Source: Anisodus tanguticus
Taxonomy: Eukaryota > Streptophyta > Magnoliopsida > Solanales > Solanaceae
Length of the DNA stretch: 64,000 nt
Direction of reading: 5' to 3'
Assembly: GCA_034509755.1 (NCBI GenBank)
Contig: CM067550.1
Span: 9,603,001-9,667,000 of the forward strand
Positions 56,216-64,000 of this stretch are shown here, piece after piece. How positions within the stretch are numbered: position 1 is the first letter of the stretch; each line of letters begins with the position of its first letter. Under the pieces are notes generated by a model. It was not told the DNA's origin, did no database searches, and saw nothing but the letters and a program-made list of their open reading frames with translations. Both the position numbers and the translations under genes were made by a program.

Positions 56216-57377
56216 TAGGGGTGAGCACGGGTACAGGGTACCCAGATACCCGACCGGAACCGACACTAACGGGTAGGTTTCGGGTAGATATATTATAATA
56301 ACGGGTAGGGTCCGGGTAGTAAAATTAGGAACCGATCAATATCGGGTCCGGTTCCGGTTCCGGCAAATAGAGACATGGTACCCGGACCCGGAACCGATAC
56401 CCGGAACCTATAAAATATTAAATATTTTAATTTTTTTTAGAAACATTTGGACCACTTTTAACTTTCTCCAAAATTATTTGTTGCACGTCTGCACATTGAT
56501 TTTCCCCACCCCAAGACGTAAATATTTTAGCTTTTTCACCCCTTTATTCTAGAATGCTCTTTGTGCCTTAAGAGAAAACACTCAAAACTCTCTCAATAAC
56601 AATGGCGTTTTAGCTACACCACCGAGCTTCATCGTCGTCGTTGTTGAAGCTTTCTCTCAGGTACTTTCATCATTGTCGTCATTGAAGCTTCACATTTGCC
56701 TCTTTCTCTCCTTTGGTTGGTTCACGTCATTCCTAAAATGCATATGGGTTCATATCTAACTCTTCAATTTCTTTTTAATATCATATGCTTCTGTTCTATT
56801 TCAGGCGATACTCATCTTCAATTTGTATTACTTTTTTATTTGAAATGTAAATCTATTTTTAAAATTTGTGTATATTTTTGTAGTTGTGAAGATGAAATTT
56901 AGGGATTTACTAGTATAATAAAGCTTTTCTTTTGTATCGAAGAGCTTATGAACACGAAAATAAGTTTAATTCAGATATTTTCAAATTTATTTTGAAATCA
57001 ACACGTTCAATTAATTGAGTGTCAAATTTGGCTTGCAATTTTAGGTTTTGGTAACAGAATTAGCTTTTCTACAATGAATAAGTTTTCTAAAACTTCTTAT
57101 AAGGGTACTAAAAACTCCGATTGCTGGCTAAAAAACTAATTGATGAAATTATTTTAGAACTCTTTTTTATTTTCATAGGCTTAAAAATTGTTGCTTAATT
57201 TGTGTTTTTTATTTACAGGGTACCCGGGAACCTATCCGGACCCTGTGGGTCCGGGTAGGTTCCGGATAATGATTGCTACGGGTAGGTTCCGGGTAGTAAA
57301 TTTAGGAACCGATCTTTTATCGGGTAGGATCCGGATAGTTAAAAAATGTTAGAGTACCCGGACCCGCTCACCCCTTA
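56216..57377. mobile_element. Non-autonomous hAT transposon 1
   Basis: Ends TAGGGGTGAGCACGGGTAC and the complement of TAAGGGGTGAGCGGGTCCGG, flanked by the 8-bp repeat GTGCTTCT (56208-56215 and 57378-57385), the hAT signature. Both ~170-bp subterminal regions are packed with CCGGGTA, GGTTCCGG and ACGGGTA motifs in both orientations, likely transposase binding sites. The 0.8-kb middle (56450-57215) has no transposase frame; it looks like the leader region of an hAT gene (CT-rich stretch, ATGGCG at ~56602, splice-like CTCAG|GTAC). Confidence 0.9.
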
Positions 57378-57792
57378 GTGCTTCTAGTCAATACGTATAG
57401 TTGCAAGCAACTTGCAACTTTGCGTATACAAAAGATTTGCTTGCCAGAACATTTTCTTTCTGCTCACACGTCATTTATTTTTAAATTTAAATTTTTGTTC
57501 TTGAAGGAGAAGATAGCTCCAGATAAACTTCAAATTGGGTTTCTTTTATTATAATTTAGTAGAATAGTTGTTTTTTTGGATAGAAATGCCATCACTGAAG
57601 CACGTAATTTCTCTTCAGAAGGAAGGTCAATTATAACCACTTCTTCTCGCCCTTTAAGCCATTTTGAAAAGAGAGGGAGCCAAATTAGAATGTGTGAAAA
57701 TTTTTATATGTACCTGATGCTTTATATCAACCCAACAAATATATGATGTATTTAAATATAATAAATTAATATAATTTAATGTAAAACAGATA

Positions 57793-57891
57793 TTGAAGAG
57801 AATATATCACATCTATGATGGATGAGAATTTTGGGCTCCTTATAAAGCTTGGACAATTATCATCCCTTTGAGCTAGCTTTCGGGGTGTGAC
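57793..57891 (+). repeat. LTR-like direct repeat A (left)
   Basis: GAAGAGAATAT... GGCTCCTTATAAAGCTTGG ... CCCTTTGAGCTAGCTTTCGG. Direct repeat of 59262-59360. The CTCCTTATAA(G)GCTTGG phrase is a TATA-like stretch found in LTRs of a common plant retroelement. Cut by the Copia fragment at its 3' side. Confidence 0.65.
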
Positions 57892-57896
57892 TTAAC

Positions 57897-59065
57897 GTCT
57901 TAGTCTATGTGGATGACTTGATTATCTCCGGAAATGACTATACTGCCATTGAACGATTCAAAGACTATCTACGCATCTATTTTCACATGAATGATTTGAG
58001 TCCTCTGAAGTACTTTATGATAGTTGAAGTTGCACGTGGACAAACTGGGTTGTTTCTCTATCAACGAAAATATGCCTTGGATATATTCTCGGAGTCCGAT
58101 TTACCGGGAGCTAAATCAATCAATACTCATATGGAACAGAATCACGATTTGGCATTGGCCAAAGAAGCTACTTTAAGAGATCTGAAACCATACCGACGTC
58201 TGGTCGGTAGACAAATATCCTCCAGTTTCACGAGACTTGAGTTGTCGTATTGCGTGCATGTTCTGTCCCAATTCATGCAGCAACCAAATGAAGCACGTTG
58301 GAACGCAGCTCTCCGTGTTGTGCGATACTTGAAGAAGAACCCAGGACAAGACATTCTGATGAGAAAAGATTGTGATCTCCAGTTGTACGGATGGTGTGAT
58401 TCGGACTGGGTCGTATGTCCGTTGACTCAAAAATCACTTACCGATTGGTTTATATCCCTCGGGAATTCACATGTATCATGGAAAACCAAGAAGCAACACA
58501 TTGTCTCTCGCTCGTCAGTAAAGGTGAAATATCGGTTAATGGCTATGACAGTGTGTGAGTTAAATGGTTAAAGAAATATTTACATAGTTTGGGTGTTGAA
58601 CATAAATCTCCGGTGAAATGTATTATGATAGTCAAGCAACATTGTATATTGAGCGAAATCTGGTGATCCATGAACGGACTAAACACATTGAAGTCTACTG
58701 TCAGTATATCCGGGACGCTCTCCAATCCGAAATAATACTTTCCAGTCATGTGTCAACCAGTGAGCAATTGGCCGATGTGTTTACAAAGGCTTTGGGCAAA
58801 TCGCAACATGAATATTTACTTGACAAATTGGGCATTTGAGACATTCATGCTCCAACTTGAAGGGGGTATTAGAATATGTTAGGTCTGTTTATGGTAATAT
58901 AGGATTTGTAGTCCTATTAGACTAGGGTTACCTTTTACCTTATTAGACTAGGAAAAGGAGGATCTTACCTCTATATAAAGAGGTCATTATGATAAATGAA
59001 AAGCAGAAAGAATTCTCCTATTATTCTTGTCTCTCTAAATGCTCATCCCTGTCTCGATTTTAACA
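57897..59065 (+). pseudogene. Copia 3' fragment: RT end, RNase H, PPT and LTR
   Basis: Starts inside RT at VYVDDLIISGNDYTAI (57903), continues FHMNDLSPLKYFM, GLFLYQRKYALDIFSES and RNase H (DSDWVVCPLTQKSLTDW; WKTKKQHIVSRSSVKVKYRL) in one 220-codon frame. A stop/frameshift follows, then MYYDSQATLYIERN, RTKHIEVYCQYIRDAL and QLADVFTKALGKSQHEYLL to 58839. PPT GAAGGGGGTA (58859-58868) is followed by a ~198-bp LTR (58868-59065) with TATA CTATATAAAG and end TTTTAACA. Active-site changes in RNase H (AEY to VKY) suggest decay. Confidence 0.87.
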
Positions 59066-59250
59066 TGGTATTAGATCCAGGCCCGGGTCCGATCCGATGT
59101 GGGCCCCCAAGAAAAAATGAGGGTAAAAAATGCTTCCCGGATCAATTGACCAGTCCTGGACCGATGAGGAGTAAAGAAATGCCCCGGTCCATAAAAATGC
59201 ACACTCCAGACCGGACAGTGGACCCCAAATAAAAAGAATGTCTGGATCTG
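59066..59250 (+). other. Primer-binding site and leader after the LTR
   Basis: TGGTATTAGATCC directly follows the LTR end and resembles the tRNA-iMet primer site TGGTATCAGAGCC. The GC-rich stretch after it (CCGGGTCCGATCCGATGTGG, CCAGACCGGACAGTGGACCC) looks like the internal leader of a small LTR element. It ends at the right copy of repeat A. Confidence 0.6.
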
Positions 59251-59261
59251 GGTGTGAGGGG

Positions 59262-59360
59262 GTGAAGAGAATATGCCACATCAGTGACGAATGAGAACCC
59301 TGAGCTCCTTATAAGGCTTGGGCAGTCTTCCTCCCTTTGAGCTAGCTTTATGGGTGTGAG
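59262..59360 (+). repeat. LTR-like direct repeat A (right)
   Basis: GTGAAGAGAATATGCCACAT ... GAGCTCCTTATAAGGCTTGG ... GAGCTAGCTTTATGGGTGTG. Better preserved than the left copy and extended by TTTGGCCCAATGCC. Both probably come from one LTR family. Confidence 0.65.
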
Positions 59361-59698
59361 TTTGGCCCAATGCCTAATTTGACACATATAGATATTTTTT
59401 TCTCCAAATTATAGTCTGAAGTCTTTTTACTTTTTCCCTTTTTCTTTTGGTTTTGCGGAGGGGAGGGAGGTTAGGGGAGCATATAGCCTTTTTGCTACGG
59501 GTTCATATGAACTCATAAATTTTGTCACGGAGTATAGATATAGAAGTAAAAACTTATTAGAATCTCGACATATATTGTATCTAAACTCATGATTTTAACA
59601 ATACAATGAATTCAATCCGAAAAATCTAAAGAATTAAAGCCGGTAAATTTAAATCTTGAATCCGTATTTGAGCAGGATTGAAGCATGCAGATTACAAG

Positions 59699-60850
59699 TA
59701 GGGGTGGCAAATGGGCGGGGCGAGTCGGATATGGGCTGGTCAAAATGGGTTAAATAAAAAATGGATCAATTACTCGACCCGTCCATACTTAACACGGATA
59801 AAAAATAGGTCAACCCGACAGATAATATCCATATTATCAAGTTACTTTAAAGATGTTGGCTTCATGTAGCTAATATGGAGAAAATTAATTTACCTTCTTG
59901 CCCACAAATCCAATCCCTGGTACATAGTTGCACCTCAACATTTGTGGGAAAAATAGAACTTCGAAGTTTTTCAATGACATGGTCTCCAAAAAAATATTTT
60001 TTGAAAAATACCACCCAAGCCTCAACATTCCCACCCCATTGCACCCACCCTCCACCACCTACCCCACTCATTCGCCAACCAAATTTCACCCCACCCAACC
60101 ACCACCCTCGAATGCACTTTATTTTCATTCATCCCTATCCACACCACCACCCACACCACCCCTCATCACCGCCCCACTCAACCCCCTTCCCGCCCACCCC
60201 CTCCCAAATTTTCTACTTCATATATTTTCTTTTACTTTTATATATAAAAAAAATCTTACCCCAACCCCGCCCCCTTGCTCCCCCCAAACCACCACCCATC
60301 CCACACCAAATTTAATCACGCAAATTTCTCTTTCTTTATAAGTTTTTATAAAAGTAAAATAAAATATATGAAGTAAAAAATTAGGGAGGGGTAGGGATGC
60401 GCTGGGGGAGGACGTGTAAAAATCAAATAATTAAAAAAAAAACTTTTTTAAAGAAAAAAAAAATTCTTGGAGGGTGGTGGAGTGTGGATGGGGGTGGGGG
60501 TGAGTGGTGTAGAAAATAAAAAAAAAATCAAAAACTTTTAAAAAAAAAAATTGGAGGGGGTGGGAGGGGTGAGTTGGGTGGTGGTGGGGTGTGGGGTGGT
60601 CGGTGAAATGACACTTGTGGGACTTGTTTACCCTAGTGTTATTAAGAAAGTCATTTTTTCTTATTTTAAGGAACTTGTTTTACTAAAGTTGTGAGTTTTA
60701 TCCATTTTACTCATTAAGTTATCATATTTTAAGTGGATAATATGAGTTGATCCATATTATACCCATTTTAAATGGATTGATTATCCAACCCATTTTAAAT
60801 GAATTGAATCAGACAAATATTCATATTTTTTACCCATTTTACCGCCCCTA
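59699..60850. mobile_element. Non-autonomous hAT transposon 2
   Basis: Ends TAGGGGTGGCAAATGGG and the complement of TAGGGGCGGTAAAATGGG, flanked by the perfect 8-bp duplication ATTACAAG (59691-59698 and 60851-60858). Subterminal regions have repeated ATGGATTGAT/AACCCATTTT motifs. No transposase; the two long frames at 59875-60341 come from CCACC-type low complexity and are not genes. The centre forms a hairpin (see findings). Confidence 0.9.
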
Positions 60851-61864
60851 ATTACAAGCACAAGTGCACAACATGACTCATTTGATAACTTACATGACCT
60901 TTAATATGAAATGGGTGGCTGAAACTATTAGGGGCTGAGACTTGCATGTAGAGTTGTAGACAACGTTATGGAAATATGAATATATAAAGTCTCACAAATT
61001 CTTAAAACTTCACATGCAAGTTGCAAGTTCTTCACATGCAGGTTGCAAGTTCATTCTCCAAGGATTCAATTAATTCTTTTTAATGCAATTCAATTCTTGG
61101 ATAAGAAGCATTCAATTTAAGATGACAAACAATGATAGACAGCCTAGGCATCGTATGAACTTTGGTCTTACATTTTGTTTTCTATTTTCTAAAATTTTAT
61201 TATACTATTGTCTTATTACATTATTTTTTCTGTTGGCCGGTCATGGAAGTTTTACCGAGCATATTTTATTTGAGTCAAAGTCTCCCACTGTTTTCCTTGT
61301 TTATCTTGATTTTAATTGATTCAACAAACGTACAAGAGAAGAAAAAAAAAACAAACGATTAAATGGGTTTTTTTTTAGAAGGATATATTAATTCATTTTA
61401 TTCCAAAGAGAAGAGATCAAAGCAAATAGACAGCCTAGCTATTGCGCGGAGATCTTTAAGGACTATGTTGAGAAGGTCAAATTGTCCTGTTGCTTTTATT
61501 TTCTAATTCCTCCAATCAAACAGTGTAAAATTTAAATGAGTTATCATCTGGTATAAGGAAAAAAAAATAATAAGGTCAAACACATAGATGATAGATACGA
61601 CAATAGTGTGAGAGAATGATTTTACATACAGATCACACAATTTCACATAAGTTATATGAAATTTAATACGAAAAATCAAACGTTATATAACTAACTAATA
61701 CGAGTATAAGATGGACTAAGCACTGTTTCTATAATAATAATATGTGAATAAAATCATCTGAAGATAAAAATGCACTTACAATAAATAATCCCTAAATAAC
61801 AATTCATGCATAATTTATTTTTCATTAAACAATTTTAATATTATTTTTTATAATAATGTATATA

Positions 61865-62070
61865 CCCTTCGTCCCTTTTGTTAGTCTCTTATATCAAAAA
61901 TAAATTTCTCGTTTTACTTATTTATTTTTGCAAATTAAGATAGATTTATATTTCTTTCTATATTACCATTATCTTTAAGTAACTACATAAACTACTATTG
62001 TAGTTAAACTTAGATTTCAAAAAATAGTTAATATTGATAATTCAATAAAGGACTAGTAAAAAAGAAGGAG
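61865..62070. mobile_element. Stowaway-like MITE
   Basis: Left end CCCTTCGTCCCTTTTGTTAG and right end CTAGTAAAAAAGAAGGAG are imperfect inverted repeats flanked by TA. ~206 bp, of the common CTCCCTCCGTCCCTTTT family. Confidence 0.65.
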
Positions 62071-62589
62071 TATACAATTCCTTTATAACTAAACAATCAA
62101 CCAAACGATTACTATATCAAGTACATTATTCTTCAACGTACTATGTCAAGTACCAATTAACCTAAAATCTTAGAATTAGACTCGAAATAAAGAGGCATAC
62201 TAATTCTGACAAGGTCATCGACACGGTCGCTATCCACCAACCCTTTTTTGTTTGGAAATTTGGAAGCAATTAATGACCGGTCACACAATTTCTTGTTGGT
62301 AGTAATACAAAATTAGATATTAAAATTTTATTTTTTATTGATTTTTTGGTGTATGGTGATAAAATTAATATATATTGAATAACTTAACTTAAAATATGTG
62401 TTTTCATTTAAAAAAACAATTTTTTATTATTACAATTAAAAAGAAAAAGGTCAAAATTAACTATACGAAATAAAACACGTCTATCTTCCATTAATAGTTG
62501 GGTCATTTGTGTCCTCATCATTACAAAAATGATACGCATTTACCTGATTTTCAAATCAAGTAAAAAGAATCATTAAAAAGATTTTAAAA

Positions 62590-62942
62590 AAGATTGTTTT
62601 AGTTTAACTTGACATGAAGTTTAAAAAAAAATAAAGAAAGATTTTAAAATATGTGGTCCAAAACAAGTCTTAGATATTTATGTGGTTGTAAATCATCTCA
62701 TAAAGTTAAATTATTTTTAAATATAAAAATATGTCAAATTTTTAAGACAAACTAATAAAGAAAGTAAGACAAACTGAAAGTAACTTTTATATCCCTTGGT
62801 GCTAATTTATTTGATATAGTTTGATTGGACACAGAGTTTAAGAAATAAATAGTTTGACTGGACATGAAGTTTAAGAAATAAATAGTTTGACTGGACACGA
62901 AGTTTAAGAAATAAATAGTTTGACCACGGTGTTTAAGAAACA
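62590..62942. repeat. Stowaway remnant plus 33-bp tandem repeat
   Basis: 62590-62790 is a diverged copy of the MITE at 11300-11517. It is followed by four copies of a 33-bp unit (AGTTTGACTGGACATGAAGT, TTAAGAAATAAAT) starting at 62818, 62851, 62884 and 62917. The unit matches the left part of the same MITE (GACTTGACACAAAGTTTAAG), so the array grew from MITE sequence. Confidence 0.8.
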
Positions 62943-63163
62943 AAGAAAGGTTTATAAATCTTGTGATCTAAAACAAATCAAAAATATTTGTGTGATTATA
63001 AATTATTTCAATAAATATAAAACTTAAATTTTGAATTATTATTAAATAAATAAATATAACATTTTTTTAAACGAATTAAAAAAGAAAAATAATTCAAATC
63101 TCAACTATTAACGCAAATACAGACACTCTGACAAGTGACAGGCCCACAAGATCCACAGCCCCT

Positions 63164-63171
63164 TATAAATA
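63164..63171 (+). promoter_or_regulatory. TATA box of the NLA-like gene
   Basis: TATAAATA in CCCCTTATAAATACTG, ~290 bp before the ATG at 63457. This predicts a 5' leader of ~260 nt. I looked for a miR827-type site in the leader, known for Arabidopsis NLA, and saw no convincing match. Confidence 0.55.
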
Positions 63172-63456
63172 CTGTATGTACAGCTTTACAAACTTATGCT
63201 TAGCCGTCACATTTTCGAAACTTTTTTTTTTCATTTTCCGTGAACTTCTCAAACTTTTCTTTATTAAAATAAAAATTGTATGTGATCATCACACATGTTG
63301 TGGGTCAGTGTTACCGTCATTTAAGGATAGAGCATAAAGACAAGACCAAAAAAAAAGTTACAGAGATTTATAGACTATTCACTAAGTGCACGCACATCTT
63401 AATTTTTTTTTGTCTGAAAAACCTCAAATTGAAAAAATTAAGATTGAATTTTGAAG

Positions 63457-63649
63457 ATGAAATTTTGCAAGAAATATGAGGAGTACATGGAGGGGCAATG
63501 CCAAAATAAAAAATTGCCTCGTGTAGGTCTTAAGAAATTGAAGAAAATATTGAAGAGGTGTCGAAGGTGTCATCAATCAAGAAATGTTGCTCTGCCTTCA
63601 GATACTAATATTCATGAGAACTCCACTTGTTCCCAACATCAATGCTCTG
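63457..63649 (+). CDS. SPX-RING E3 ubiquitin ligase, NLA/BAH1-like, first exon (gene runs out of window)
   Basis: ATG at 63457; exon 1 ends at CTCTG|GTTTGT (63649/63650), phase 1; intron 1 continues to the end of the window. The 64 residues are the N-terminal SPX helices: MKFCKKYEEYMEGQ, then LPRVGLKKLKKILKRC with the lysines that in SPX domains bind inositol pyrophosphates, then a Cys/His-rich linker (CRRCHQS, CSQHQCSG) typical of NLA. The full protein would be ~330 residues with a C-terminal RING. In Arabidopsis NLA works with PHO2 to ubiquitinate PHT1 phosphate transporters and NRT1.7 at the plasma membrane, linking phosphate and nitrate status. Assignment rests on the SPX start and linker only; the RING is outside. 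Any start upstream would need a non-ATG codon. Confidence 0.85.
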
Positions 63650-64000
63650 GTTTGTTTTAATTAATCTGTTGAATTTAAATTGTGTTTAATATATGTAAAT
63701 CTGTTGTTGATTTAATTGATTTCAAATTATTTTGTATAGGATAGCTTGAATTTTGTTGGTTAGTAGGTAATTGAGTTTTGTCTCACGGTGTGAGAGAGGT
63801 GGGGGCTAGCATTTCCATCTCCTCTTCTCCTTTTCTTAATTGTACTATTTTGGTATCGCGTAGATTATTATCTTTATGTGTGTATTACTATATGTTGCGT
63901 CATTTGCTTTGTATCTTGATATTTTGCTGTCATATTTTTTCTGCAATCCTGCATTGACTATGTTTTTTTTAGCCGAGGATCTATCGGAAACAATATCTAC

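Larger units (their letters stand above)
60859..63150. other. Intergenic, MITE-rich flank of the NLA-like gene
   Basis: No gene supported; the 78-codon frame at 61083-61319 is hydrophobic by base composition only. A short duplication (CACATGCAAGTTGCAAGTTC, 61014-61055) is present. Holds the MITEs listed separately. Confidence 0.4.

Noticed and set aside
59875..60341. Pro/His-rich frames up to 146 codons, resembling a proline-rich protein
   Set aside because: Two overlapping frames of the same C-rich low-complexity core of an hAT element; no signal peptide or start context.
63172..63456. miR827 target site in the NLA-like leader
   Set aside because: Known for Arabidopsis NLA, but no stretch here pairs well by eye; the leader may also continue in unrecognised exons.
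1..64000. CRISPR array, tRNA or rRNA genes, organelle DNA insert
   Set aside because: The short direct repeats seen belong to transposon or microsatellite arrays; no cloverleaf, rRNA or plastid-like gene blocks were recognised.

Overview
This is plant nuclear DNA, most likely from a Solanaceae or close asterid genome. The genes are intron-rich with GT-AG borders, the intergenic DNA is AT-rich, and the repeats are plant types: a tRNA-derived SINE family with a TTG-repeat tail (tobacco TS type), Au-like SINEs, Stowaway and Tourist MITEs, hAT elements, and Copia and Gypsy LTR retrotransposons. There are no prokaryotic operons, CRISPR arrays, rRNA or tRNA genes. The species is inferred, not proven.

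Layout. 0.8-1.1 kb: a small LYR-motif mitochondrial protein gene (minus strand). 1.9-5.9 kb: a SINE split by a 2.5-kb Gypsy-type solo LTR, then a decayed LINE. 6.3-13.5 kb: an SF2/SR34-type SR splicing factor gene with 12 coding exons (288 codons including stop) and a MITE inside a MITE in a late intron. 17.7-22.7 kb and 24.5-33.8 kb: two tandem, apparently intact GH1 beta-glucosidase genes (BGLU11-like), each with 13 exons in matching phases. The second has a 6-kb first intron holding nested MITEs and a Copia element with target-site duplication (TSD). 34.2-38.4 kb: a pile of broken retroelements (Copia 3' part, Gypsy LTR-PBS-gag, Copia protease-integrase). This pile abuts exon 9 of a third, dead beta-glucosidase (38.4-46.9 kb), which is split again by a 6.7-kb LTR retrotransposon with 1.3-kb LTRs. 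50.5-55.7 kb: a Tork/Tnt1-like Copia element. 56.2-60.9 kb: two hAT elements with 8-bp TSDs around a Copia 3' fragment. 61-63.1 kb: MITE debris. 63.46 kb to the window end: first exon of an NLA/BAH1-type SPX (SPX-RING) ubiquitin ligase gene.

The protein-coding genes are unrelated housekeeping or metabolic genes, apart from the local beta-glucosidase array, which shows duplication followed by loss of one copy through retrotransposon damage. Much of the interest lies in the mobile DNA. At least four nested insertions can be ordered in time from their TSDs. The 6.7-kb element at 39.4-46.1 kb lacks a tRNA-iMet primer site. In its place, 2 nt after the 5' LTR, is a 13-nt perfect complement to a sequence in its own LTR just downstream of a TATA-like motif, which is the geometry expected for self-primed reverse transcription.

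All exon borders, TSDs and repeat borders were read by eye; no alignment or database search was run.
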